Of a stretch of DNA of 64,000 bases, positions 55,795 through 64,000 are shown piece after piece (positions within the stretch are counted from its first letter, which is position 1; every line of letters starts with the position of its first letter). The notes beneath the pieces are model-generated. The model worked only from the letters and a program-made list of their open reading frames with translations. It was not told where the DNA came from and did no database searches. Origin of the DNA: Rhizorhabdus wittichii RW1 (GTDB lineage: Bacteria; Pseudomonadota; Alphaproteobacteria; Sphingomonadales; Sphingomonadaceae); the NCBI GenBank assembly GCA_000016765.1, contig CP000701.1:158758-222757 (forward strand). The letters run 5' to 3'. The translations under genes and the position numbers were made by a program.

Positions 55795-56523
55795 TCAGCT
55801 GCGGTTCTTGAAGCGCCAGCTGTCGTTGCCGGTCTCGACGATGTCGCAGTGGTGGGTGATGCGGTCGAGGAGCGCAGTCGTCATCTTGGGGTCGCCGAAC
55901 ACGCTGGGCCATTCGCCGAACGTCAGGTTGGTGGTGATGATCACCGAGGTCTGCTCGTAGAGCTTGCTGATCAGGTGGAACAGCAACTGGCCACCCGAGC
56001 GTGCGAACGGCAGGTAGCCAAGCTCGTCGAGCACCACGAGCTCGTGGCGGCGCAGCTGGGCGGCGAGCGCGCCGGCCTTGCCGATCCGCGTCTCTTCCTC
56101 GAGCTGCGTTACCAGATCGACGGTGTTGAAGTAGCGACCGCGGGCACCGGCGCGGATGACGCTGGCGGCGATCGCGCTGGCGAGGTGGGTCTTGCCGGTG
56201 CCCGTGCCCCCGACCAGCACGATGTTACGGCGCCCCGGAAGGAACGAGCCTGCATGAAGCGAGCGTACCAGCCCCTCGTTGATCGGGGTGTTCTCGAACA
56301 CGAACGCGTCGAGGTCCTTAACGACCGGCAGCCTGGCAGCGCTCATGCGGTAGCGGATCGAGGCGGCATGGCGATGCGCGCCCTCGGCGCGCAACAGATC
56401 GCTCAGGATCTCCATCGCGGTGCGCTTACGCTGAACGCCTGTGGTGACCGCCTCGTCGAACGCACCCGCCATGCCCTTGAGGCCGAGGCTGCGCATGGCG
56501 TCGATCATCTCATGCCGCTGCAC
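55795..56523 (-). CDS. istB: IS21 helper ATPase
   Basis: 242 residues; Walker [21 protein letters not shown] and Walker [14 protein letters not shown]. Its start overlaps the istA stop. Intact, though istA is interrupted. Confidence 0.95.
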   Translation of the reverse strand: MQRHEMIDAMRSLGLKGMAGAFDEAVTTGVQRKRTAMEILSDLLRAEGAHRHAASIRYRMSAARLPVVKDLDAFVFENTPINEGLVRSLHAGSFLPGRRNIVLVGGTGTGKTHLASAIAASVIRAGARGRYFNTVDLVTQLEEETRIGKAGALAAQLRRHELVVLDELGYLPFARSGGQLLFHLISKLYEQTSVIITTNLTFGEWPSVFGDPKMTTALLDRITHHCDIVETGNDSWRFKNRS

Positions 56524-57446
56524 GGATACCTCGCAGGCTGTCGTAGCGGGCGCAGTCGGCGATCGGCGGGTGCATCAGCGCCAGATCCTCGGGCGTGACG
56601 ATGGACGCGGGCCGGGGTGGCTCTCGCCGTCGTGACAGGATGTTGAGCACGACCTCGTCGCTGACAGCGCCGGCGTCGAGCGCTTCGCGAACCGCGCTCT
56701 CGACGGCATCCAGGCCATCGCTCAACACGGCGGCGAGCACCCGTACGAAGCGTCGATCGGCGTCATCGTCGTTGCCCAGCTTGCGCCGCAGCCGAGCGAG
56801 CGCAGGCGGCAGATCCCAGTCCTGGAACGGCGCCCCGTTCCTCAGCGCACCGGGCTTGTTCACCAGCACCGGCAGATAATGCCACGGATCGTAGATCGTC
56901 CGGTCGCGGCCGAAGAAGCGGCGATGATCGGCGATGACCTCGTTGCCCATCCGTACGACGATCCGGTCGGCATAGGCGCGGACCTGGACTGCACGACGCA
57001 CGGCCTTGGCGGCAACCGAGTAGCGGTTCCGGTCGAAGCTGATCAGGCAGGTCCCGCTGACCGCGTGCTGCGTCTCATGGAAGCCGTCGAACGGTGCGAG
57101 CATCGGCTGTAGCGCAGGCCGTTCCAACTCCAGCGCCTGCGCGACCGTCATCTCCTTGTGCTCGGGGTGCGCATGCATCGCTGCCCAGCGCAGGCACTCG
57201 GCCTCCAGCCAGCCGTTCAGCTCCTCCAGACTGGCGAACCGCAGCCTGGGCTTGAAGAAGCGCCCCCGTATCGTCTGCACCTGGTGCTCGACCTGACCCT
57301 TCTCCCAGCCGGCCGCCGGCGAGCACGCGGTTGGCTCGATCATATAGTGGTCCGCCATCACCAGGAAGCGACGGTTGAACACGTGTCAGTGGGCGTGTAA
57401 TTCTCCGCAGATGTGGGCTTTGAAAATTCCCTGATTGTTGGACGTG

Positions 57447-57488
57447 GTTGCCCAATGCGCCGGGGTTAACCCCGGCGCATTGGGCAAC
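57447..57488. repeat. 42-bp perfect palindrome upstream of istA
   Basis: Arms GTTGCCCAATGCGCCGGGGTT and exact complement with no spacer, 42 bp before the istA start in IS21-3. Could form a cruciform or a very stable RNA hairpin. Confidence 0.9.
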
Positions 57489-57530
57489 GCCAAAATCGGC
57501 GCGATGACCTCCCCATGGGAGGCGTCGCCG

Positions 57531-58826
57531 ATGATCCGACTTGGAGAAGCCATGATGATACTGGAGTTGCACCGGCAGGGCTTGTCGGTGACGGCGATTG
57601 CGCGCCGAACAGGCCGCGATCCCAAGACAGTTCGCAAATACATTGAACGCGGCGTCGAGGTGCCGGTCTATGGCCCGCGTGTGACGGGCCGGCCGAGCAA
57701 GATCGCGCCCTACATGGAGTTCCTTCGTGAACGTGTCGCGGCATTCCCCGACCTGACGGCCTCGCGACTGACCCGTGAGATCAGGGAGATGGGCTACATG
57801 GGCGCCTACACGGCAGTGAAGCGCTACCTTGCTGCGATCCGGCCCGAACATGATCCCAAGCCCTACGAGGTTCGCTTCGAGACCAAGGCCGGCGTGCAGG
57901 GCCAAGTCGACTTCGCGCGCTTTGTCGTCGAGTTCGCCGACGAGCCGGGTGTCGTGCGGATCGTCTGGCTGTTCAGCCTGGTGCTGGGCTACTCGCGCTT
58001 CATCTTTGCCCGCTATGTGCTGCACCAGGACCTGCAGACGCTGCTGCGCTGCCATATGCAGGCCTTCGAGGCGCTGGATGGCGTGCCCATCGAGATCCTC
58101 TACGACCGGATGAAGACCGCGGTCACCGGCGAGGATGACCAGGGACACATCGTCTACAATCGCTCGCTGCTGGCGCTGGCGCAGCATTATCGCTTCCAGC
58201 CCAGAGCGTGCCGGCCATATCGCGCCAAAACGAAGGGCAAGGTCGAGCGCCCGTTCCGCTATATCCGCGAGGACTTCTTCCTGGGCCGATCCTTCCGCAA
58301 CATGGAGGACCTCAACGCCCAGCTCATCGACTGGCTCGACACCGTCGCCAACGTACGCGTGCACGGGACGACCCAACGGGTGGTGGCCGAGGCCTTCGCC
58401 GAGGAGCAGGAAGAGCTGCAGCGGCTGCCAGAGCATCGCTTCAACGCCGTCCTGAAGCTCGAGCGGCGGGTCAGCCATGACGGGCTCGTGGCGGTCGGCG
58501 GCAACTATTACAGCGTACCCGACAGGACGCGCCGGATCGTTGAGATAGAGCAGTTGCCGGACCTGGTCCGCATCATCGACCGCGGCATCGTCGTTGCCGA
58601 GCACCCCGTGCTCGAGGGACGCCGGCAATATCGCATCGACCGGCGCCACCGCACCGGGCGGCCGCAACCGCGAACACCGGATCGGCCCATGACGATGCTC
58701 GGCCGGATCGGCGACCATGTGCCGTTGCGCTCGCTGACCGTCTACGAGGCGATCGGCGCGAGCCTGGCGAAGCCTGTCCTGAGCGCCTGCCGCAGGCCGG
58801 CAGTCGAAGGGGAGGGGCGGCCATGA
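57531..58826 (+). CDS. istA: IS21 transposase
   Basis: 431 residues from the ATG at 57531; helix-turn-helix LSVTAIARRTGRDPKTVRKYI, DDE core (GVQGQVDFARFVVEFAD, EILYDRMKTAV, GKVERPFRYIREDFF) and a C-terminal VAVGGNYYSVPDRTRRI. A longer frame from 57435 would start inside the palindrome. Stop overlaps istB (ATGA). Confidence 0.93.
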   Translation: MIRLGEAMMILELHRQGLSVTAIARRTGRDPKTVRKYIERGVEVPVYGPRVTGRPSKIAPYMEFLRERVAAFPDLTASRLTREIREMGYMGAYTAVKRYLAAIRPEHDPKPYEVRFETKAGVQGQVDFARFVVEFADEPGVVRIVWLFSLVLGYSRFIFARYVLHQDLQTLLRCHMQAFEALDGVPIEILYDRMKTAVTGEDDQGHIVYNRSLLALAQHYRFQPRACRPYRAKTKGKVERPFRYIREDFFLGRSFRNMEDLNAQLIDWLDTVANVRVHGTTQRVVAEAFAEEQEELQRLPEHRFNAVLKLERRVSHDGLVAVGGNYYSVPDRTRRIVEIEQLPDLVRIIDRGIVVAEHPVLEGRRQYRIDRRHRTGRPQPRTPDRPMTMLGRIGDHVPLRSLTVYEAIGASLAKPVLSACRRPAVEGEGRP

Positions 58827-59680
58827 ATGCCATTGCCCCATCCACCCGTGTCGACTCCATCCGCCGGAGCCTCGTCAGCCTCAAGATGCCCCGGGCGCTC
58901 GAGATCCTCGATGCGACCCTGCGCCGTATCGAACAGGGCCAGATCGACGGCATCGAAGCGCTCGACGAGCTGCTGGGCGAGGAGCTGTCGCTGCGCGAGA
59001 ACCGGCGGATCAAGGCCGCTCTGCGCATGGCGCGCCTGCCTGTGGTGAAGACCCTGGCGGGCTACGACTTCTCGTTCCAGCCCTCGCTCGACAGGAACCG
59101 CATCCTCGCGCTCGCCGGCCTCGACTTCATAGAGCGCGCCGAGGTCGTCCACCTGCTGGGACCGCCCGGCACCGGCAAAAGCCACATTGCCACCGCACTC
59201 GCGGTCGAGGCCGTGCGCGCCGGCAAGGCGGTCTACTTCATCCCGCTCGCCGACCTCATCGCCCAACTCACCAAGGCCGAACGCGAAGGCACGCTCCGGG
59301 AGAAGATCCGCTTCCTCGCCAGGGCATCGCTGCTGGTTGTCGACGAGATCGGATACCTGCCGGTCACACCGGGTGGTGCGAACCTGTTCTTCCAGCTCGT
59401 CAACGCCCGCTACGAAAAGGGCGCCATGATCCTCACCTCCAATCGCGGCTTCGCCGAATGGGGCGAAGTGTTCGGCGATCCCGTCGTTGCCACCGCGCTG
59501 CTCGACAGGCTGCTGCACCATGCCGTGGTCATCCAGATCGAAGGTTCCAGTTATCGCATGCGTGAGCACGCCGCGCTCGTCCCCGAAAACGTCCGCGCCG
59601 GCGTCGCGTTCAATCCACCCCAAGGTAAGCGCCGCGGACGACCACCAAAGAAAGCCAATCCCGATCCCGATTACGGCTGA
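58823..59680 (+). CDS. istB: IS21 helper ATPase
   Basis: 285 residues; Walker A LLGPPGTGKSHIATALAVEA and Walker B LLVVDEIGYLPV. Coupled to istA. Confidence 0.95.
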   Translation: MNAIAPSTRVDSIRRSLVSLKMPRALEILDATLRRIEQGQIDGIEALDELLGEELSLRENRRIKAALRMARLPVVKTLAGYDFSFQPSLDRNRILALAGLDFIERAEVVHLLGPPGTGKSHIATALAVEAVRAGKAVYFIPLADLIAQLTKAEREGTLREKIRFLARASLLVVDEIGYLPVTPGGANLFFQLVNARYEKGAMILTSNRGFAEWGEVFGDPVVATALLDRLLHHAVVIQIEGSSYRMREHAALVPENVRAGVAFNPPQGKRRGRPPKKANPDPDYG

Positions 59681-59877
59681 TCACCGTCCGAACCCAGCCA
59701 ACGAGGTAGGGAATTTTAAGCGCCCACTTCTGCGGAAACTTCGGTGCCCATTGACAAACACGCGCTCCTTGCCGACGAACACGGTCGTCACCGCGGTCTT
59801 CATGTTGTCGTAGATGCCGCGCAGCGGCACCCCTCCGAAGAAGGCGAAGCCGCGCGCATGCGCGTCGAACACCATCT

Positions 59878-61149
59878 GGGCACCCCCAATAACCCTGGCG
59901 TGATCGGGCCGGAGATGATTCACTGCGCGTGACAGGGAGGCGGCGGATGCGTCAGGCAGGATTGTTCGGTTTGTCGGATCAGCTGAAGCGGTTGTCGGAC
60001 TGCGGGGATCCGCTGGAGACGATGAGCCGGGTGGTGGACTTCGAGGTGTTCCGCCCGGCGCTGGAGAGGGCGCTGGCGTACGGCGACGGCGCCAAGGGTG
60101 GTCGGCCACCCTACGATCCGGTGGCGATGTTCAAGGTGCTGATCCTGGCGGCGCAGAACACGGTGAGCGACGCGCGCATGGAGTTCCTGATCCGCGATCG
60201 GCTGAGCTGGTTACGGTTCCTGGGCTTCGACCTGGGCGCGGTCACGCCCGACGAGAACACGATCCGGCTGTTCCGCGAGAAGCTGACCCGCGCCGGTGCG
60301 ATCGACGCGCTGTTCGCCGCCTTCGACCGGCAACTGCGCGACCGCGGCTATCTGCCCATGGGAGGGCAGATCGTGGACGCGACCCTGGTGGCGGCGCCCA
60401 AGCAGCGCAACACCGCGGCCGAGAAGGAAGCGATCAAGGCGGGCAAGAGCGCAACCCAGATCTGGCCGGACCAGCCGGCCAAGGCGGCGCAGAAGGATGT
60501 CGACGCGCGCTGGACTCTGAAGTTCGCTAAGGGTCGGCCGCTGCTCGGCGGCAAGCCGGGGATCGACATCGCCATCCCGAGCTTCGGCTACAAGAGCAGC
60601 ATCGCGATCTGCCGACGCTATGGCTTCATCCGCCGGGGCAAGGTCACCGATGGCGCCCGCTTCGACGGCCGCATGCTGCGCGACGTGGTGACCAACGACA
60701 ACACCGCCTCCGACGTGTGGGCGGACACCGCGTACCGCAGCCGGTCCAACGAGGCCTGGCTGAAGTCGGTCGGCCGGGTCAGCCGCGTCCACCGCAAGAA
60801 GCCCAAGGGCAAGCCGATGTCGGCACGCACTGCGCGCGCCAACGCTGCCAAGTCTACCGTCCGTGCCCGCATCGAGCATGTGTTCGCCCGCCAGAAGGAT
60901 CAGATGGCGCTGTTCATCCGCACCATCGGCATCGCACGCGCCGAGACGAAGATCACCCTCGCCAACCTCGCCTACAACATAGACCGCCTGATCTTCCACG
61001 AACGACGAGCAGCCATGGGATAGTTGCGCTCGGCGATGGTGGTCCTCGCCATCAACAGCCGGAAACACCGCCCTCACACCGGCAGTGCCATGCCAAGCTC
61101 TCCCGTGACGCCGCTATCCGCGCCCGGCGCCACGTTGATGTGGGCGCCC
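59878..61149 (+). mobile_element. IS5-family element (IS5-c), inside IS21-2 istA
   Basis: 1272 bp; ends GGGCACCCCCAATAAC and the complement of GGGCGCCCACATCAAC. Flanked by the 4-bp repeat ATCT (59874-59877 and 61150-61153). Unrelated in sequence to IS5-a. Confidence 0.92.
59947..61023 (+). CDS. tnpA: IS5-family transposase (long type)
   Basis: 358 residues from the ATG at 59947 (GGGAGG upstream). Catalytic Asp in GGQIVDATLVAAPKQRN, Asp in VWADTAYRSRSNEAW and Glu in STVRARIEHVFARQKDQMAL. Intact. Confidence 0.94.
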   Translation: MRQAGLFGLSDQLKRLSDCGDPLETMSRVVDFEVFRPALERALAYGDGAKGGRPPYDPVAMFKVLILAAQNTVSDARMEFLIRDRLSWLRFLGFDLGAVTPDENTIRLFREKLTRAGAIDALFAAFDRQLRDRGYLPMGGQIVDATLVAAPKQRNTAAEKEAIKAGKSATQIWPDQPAKAAQKDVDARWTLKFAKGRPLLGGKPGIDIAIPSFGYKSSIAICRRYGFIRRGKVTDGARFDGRMLRDVVTNDNTASDVWADTAYRSRSNEAWLKSVGRVSRVHRKKPKGKPMSARTARANAAKSTVRARIEHVFARQKDQMALFIRTIGIARAETKITLANLAYNIDRLIFHERRAAMG

Positions 61150-61806
61150 ATCTCCTGCGTCTCGCGCGGATACGCCCGGACGTAGACCGCGCGCGACGCA
61201 CACAGCCGCACATGGGCGACCTTCACGCGCATCGGCTTGCCCGCGATCTCCACGTCTTCATGGCTCCAGTCGAACTGGTACGCCTCGCCCTGCTTGAACA
61301 GCAGCGGGATAAACGCCGCCACGCCAGCGCCGGGGTCTTTGCGCCGCGCCTCGGCCCAGCGCGTGGCGTAGCGCCGGACCGCATCGTACGACCCTTCAAA
61401 GCCTTCGCGCAGCAACAGATCATGGATGCGCGTCATCCGTAGCCGGTCACGCCGCGGGCGCACCTCGTTCTCGGCCAGCAGCGTATCGAGACGCGCCTGA
61501 TAAGGTCCAATCCGCGGCCGCGGCTGCACCGACCGATGATAGTCGAACGCGCCTTCAGGCGCCCGGATCGCCTTGCGGATTACCTTGCGCGATAGCCGCA
61601 GATCGCGCGCGATCTCCTTGATCGGCTTGCCACCGGCGTACTCACGCCGAATCCGTACCACCGTCTCCACCACCAACATCCCGATCTCGCCGCCTGGAAA
61701 TACCCAGGCCGCCGCCTAAACCATCGAAATGAGGGGGCCCTTTTGGACGCCGATCACCCCGCCACGGGGGTCCTTTTTGCACGCCGATCCACAGGAATAG
61801 ATAGCG

Positions 61807-62667
61807 ATGGACCAGACGGCGACCCCTTCCCAGCCCGCATGTGGCGCAAAATCAAAAGAAGATCACCGCACAACGTTTGCTCGCCGCAAGAGAGAACGGA
61901 CCAAAGCAATTTTGCTGGATTCAGTCATGGCAGTTTACGTCAAGAGAGTGAATTCGATTCAGCTCGTAATTGACGATGTAATTGTGCATGCTGGTGTATC
62001 GCGAGGCACATTCTATAAGTATTTCTCTTCTCTTGACGAAGCAATAGTGCAAATATCCAGCAAAACTTCAGGTGAAATGGTCGATTCTTCCCTTTCGGTG
62101 TACGATCAGTTTGAAGACCCTCTCTATCGAACCGGAACGGGCCTTCAGCTCTATCTTGCTCGTGCGTTCTTTGATCATGAATGGGGAACTTTTCATGCCT
62201 ACATGGCCCTGCAGGACACGGGAAATCGGCTCGTCCAATTAATGGAAGGTGACATTAGGCAAGGTATAAAAACCGGTATTTTTTCATCTGCCGATCAAAC
62301 ATCCGCGCTCGACTTGCTAATCGGCACGAAAATCGAGGCGATCAAGCGGATCTGTTCAGGCAGTGTCGGAAGCGATTATATCGTACAGATTACCGAAGCG
62401 GTATTTCGCGGACTGGGCGTGCCTCCTCAGCTAGCGCATGAAGCCGCCCGCAAGTGCTTTGATTTCGTGGTTGCCGAAGGTCCGGAAAAACTGAGGTGGT
62501 GGGGTGGGACTGTCAGGATTTCCGTGTGCGGCCGGGCGGTTGATCATCAGGCCGCCATGGCTCTGATGAAACGTTCGCCGAAGATCACGGCAAATTGCGC
62601 CTTCGCCATGGTCCACTCACGTGGTGGCATCTTCCACTCTTTCTCCGACCGATTCAAGATCAGGTAG
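61807..62667 (+). pseudogene. TetR-family regulator, 3' end replaced by IS256
   Basis: TetR-type helix-turn-helix: RTKAILLDSVMAVYVKRVNS, then VIDDVIVHAGVSRGTFYKYF. Residues 1-233 are native up to 62505; the frame then runs into IS256 for 53 foreign residues. Removing IS256 and one GGTGGGGT restores WWGWSLTNPEGVG and a stop at 63868, a 243-residue protein, so only 10 native residues are displaced and activity may persist. IS21-2 ends 13 bp upstream of the ATG and must have replaced its promoter. Less GC-rich than its neighbours. Confidence 0.85.
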
Positions 62668-63827
62668 AGCAGCTTGGTGGCGGCCTCATCGCTGGGGAAG
62701 TGTCCCCTGGCCCTGACAGCCCGCCTGAGCTTCGAGTTCAAAGCTTCGATGGCGTTCGTAGTGTAGATGATCCGGCGGACCTCGTCGGGGAACGCAAAAA
62801 ACGGGATCACCTCGCCCCAGGCGCGCCGCCAGCTCTGGCCGATGGCGGGATAGCGCTGCCCCCAAGGGCCAGCCTCAAATGCCGTCAGCGCCTTTTCGGC
62901 GGCATCCGCGTCGGTGGCACGGTAGATCTCCTTGAGCGCGCTGGCGAGGTTCTTTCGGTCTTTCCAGGAGACGAAGTCCATCGAGTTGCGCAGCAGGTGA
63001 ACGATGCAGGTCTGGACGATCGCATCGGGGAACACTGCGGTGATCGCATCGGGAAAGCCCTTCAGGCCGTCAACGACGGCCAGCAGGATGTCTTCAACGC
63101 CACGGTTGCGAAGCTCGTTCATCACCCGAAGCCAGAACTTGGCACCCTCATTCTGCTCGAGCCACAAGCCGAGCACCTCCTTTGCGCCGTCGGCGCGGAC
63201 GCCCAGCGCAATGTGGATCGCCTTGTTGCGCACCATGCCCTCGTCGCGGATCTTGACCCGGATCGCGTCGAAGAAGACCAGCGGGTAAACCGGATCGAGC
63301 GGCCGCTGCTGCCAAGTGGCGACCTCATCGAGCACGGCGTCCGTCACCGTGCTAATCAAATCGGGAGAGACGTCGATGCCGTATAGATCGTGCAGGTGCC
63401 TGGTGATCTCGCGGGTGGTCATGCCGCGCGCGTACATCGACACGATCTTGTCGTCGAAGCCGGGAAAGCGGCGTTGATACTTGGCGATCAACTGCGGGTC
63501 GAAGCTCGACTGGCGATCGCGCGGCACGTCGATCGCCAACTTGCCGGTGTCGGTCATTACCGTCTTCCGACCGTAGCCGTTGCGCATGTTGCCGGCGCCG
63601 TCTTCGCCAGCGAGGTGGTGATCCATCTCCGCATTCAGGACACGCTCTGTCAGCGCCTTCTTCAGCGAATCGAGCAGACCGCCCTGCTCGAAGGCGGCAC
63701 TGGCAGCGCCACCCGCCAAAAGCTGATCGAGAAGCTCATTCGGTATGGCAGGTTCTTTGCGTCGTGACATGGTGGGACTCCTTGTTGCCCATTATGCCCG
63801 GCCACACACGGAAATCCTGACAGTCCC
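62506..63827 (-). mobile_element. IS256-family element
   Basis: 1322 bp; inverted repeats GGGACTGTCAGGATTTCCGT at both ends, flanked by the 8-bp repeat GGTGGGGT (62498-62505 and 63828-63835), the normal target duplication for this family. Confidence 0.94.
62547..63770 (-). CDS. tnpA: IS256-family (mutator type) transposase
   Basis: 407 residues; FDPQLIAKYQRRFPGFDDKI with the family's MYARGMTTREI, then YPLVFFDAIRVKIRDEG (Asp), ILLAVVDGLKGFPDAI (Asp) and RRIIYTTNAIEALNSKLRRA (Glu region). Intact. Confidence 0.95.
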   Translation of the reverse strand: MSRRKEPAIPNELLDQLLAGGAASAAFEQGGLLDSLKKALTERVLNAEMDHHLAGEDGAGNMRNGYGRKTVMTDTGKLAIDVPRDRQSSFDPQLIAKYQRRFPGFDDKIVSMYARGMTTREITRHLHDLYGIDVSPDLISTVTDAVLDEVATWQQRPLDPVYPLVFFDAIRVKIRDEGMVRNKAIHIALGVRADGAKEVLGLWLEQNEGAKFWLRVMNELRNRGVEDILLAVVDGLKGFPDAITAVFPDAIVQTCIVHLLRNSMDFVSWKDRKNLASALKEIYRATDADAAEKALTAFEAGPWGQRYPAIGQSWRRAWGEVIPFFAFPDEVRRIIYTTNAIEALNSKLRRAVRARGHFPSDEAATKLLYLILNRSEKEWKMPPREWTMAKAQFAVIFGERFIRAMAA

Positions 63828-63868
63828 GGTGGGGTTGGTCCCTGACAAATCCCGAAGGCGTTGGGTAA

Positions 63869-64000
63869 CCCTTATGTCATCCCTTCCTCTCAGGAGTTGG
63901 GGCCTCCGGCAGTCTCAGGGCGGCTCACTTCAGCCTCTCGCAATGATCCTACCAGCGTCAGCTGGTCACTGGTTCAGACGCCTTGAAGGCGACCTCCTCA
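63869..64000. other. Right edge, nothing recognised
   Basis: 132 bp after the restored tetR stop. A minus-strand reading ends EEVAFKASEPVTS near 63950, which could be the tail of a gene beyond the window, but it is too short to support. Confidence 0.3.

Larger units (their letters stand above)
57384..59756 (+). mobile_element. IS21-family element 3, complete, inside IS21-2 istA
   Basis: 2373 bp; ends TGTCAGTGGGC and the complement of TGTCAATGGGC. Flanked by the 6-bp direct repeat AACACG (57378-57383 and 59757-59762). Confidence 0.93.
56510..61679 (-). pseudogene. istA: IS21 transposase istA, split by two later insertions
   Basis: Three pieces: N-terminal 61150-61679 (LVVETVVRIRREYAGGKPIK; FDWSHEDVEIAG holds a DDE Asp), middle 59757-59873 (VFDAHARGFAFFGG, YDNMKTAVTTVFVGKERV) and C-terminal 56510-57377 (NRRFLVMADHYMIEPTACSP onward). 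Removing IS5-c with one ATCT and IS21-3 with one AACACG joins them in one frame of 504 residues, with the junctions reading QEMVFDAH and KERVFNRRF. Confidence 0.93.
55628..61793 (-). mobile_element. IS21-family element 2, carrying nested IS21-3 and IS5-c
   Basis: Ends are TGTAAATAGGCGTCGAAC and the complement of TGTGGATCGGCGTGCAAA; each end has two copies of a GGCGTC...GGGACCCCC repeat typical of IS21 transposase sites. The direct repeat GGAATAGAT flanks it (55619-55627 and 61794-61802; the exact length may be 8 or 9). Without its two passengers it would be about 2.5 kb. Confidence 0.9.

Overview
The window is high-GC, alphaproteobacterial in style, and most likely comes from a catabolic plasmid or genomic island of a sphingomonad (Sphingobium/Novosphingobium/Sphingomonas type). 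That placement is inferred from the mix of aromatic-degradation genes, a TonB-dependent receptor and the dense, varied IS load; no rRNA, tRNA, replication gene or CRISPR array was seen to confirm it.

Layout. (1) 1-6643: TonB receptor (cut by the window edge), aldehyde dehydrogenase, benzoylformate-decarboxylase-like ThDP enzyme, FAD-linked 2-hydroxyacid dehydrogenase and a methyltransferase, together resembling a mandelate-type module. (2) 7603-15064: LysR regulator and a seven-gene minus-strand operon (cyclase-type hydrolase, cupin, SDR, 3-hydroxyacyl-CoA-dehydrogenase-like enzyme, beta-keto acid cleavage enzyme, CocE/NonD hydrolase, EthD protein) of unknown substrate, with a divergent IclR gene. 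(3) 15946-21269: MarR regulator and a hydroxyquinol operon (flavin monooxygenase, maleylacetate reductase, hydroxyquinol 1,2-dioxygenase, 3-oxoadipate CoA-transferase A and B), whose last gene is cut by a Tn3-family transposon. (4) 21270-37278: mobile-element mosaic, including an integrase pseudogene split by an IS21 element, an IS1071-like Tn3 element with a tandemly duplicated end, and IS3 and IS66 remnants. (5) 37279-38851: short plasmid-type accessory stretch. (6) 39023-43217: genes of the lower gentisate pathway plus a thioesterase, a ferredoxin, an FAH-family hydrolase and a GntR regulator. (7) 43515-51582: a Tn3-family transposon with a passenger gene, inserted in an IS3 element, followed by further IS elements. 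(8) 51583-55420: aromatic hydroxylase fragment, salicylyl-CoA-5-hydroxylase-like monooxygenase, gentisate 1,2-dioxygenase and an IclR regulator. (9) 55628-63827: an IS21 element that itself contains another IS21 and an IS5, then a TetR gene hit by IS256.

Segments 6 and 8 can be read as one salicylyl-CoA to gentisate to fumarate plus pyruvate route that has been separated by transposons. It also looks to be decaying: gentisate dioxygenase carries a 13-bp tandem duplication that shifts its frame, and fumarylpyruvate hydrolase has lost one base in a T run. Several insertions can be undone on paper, because removing the element and one copy of its target duplication restores an open frame (IS21 in the integrase, Tn3 in IS3 orfA, IS21 and IS5 in istA, IS256 in tetR). 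These give an order of events for parts of the mosaic.
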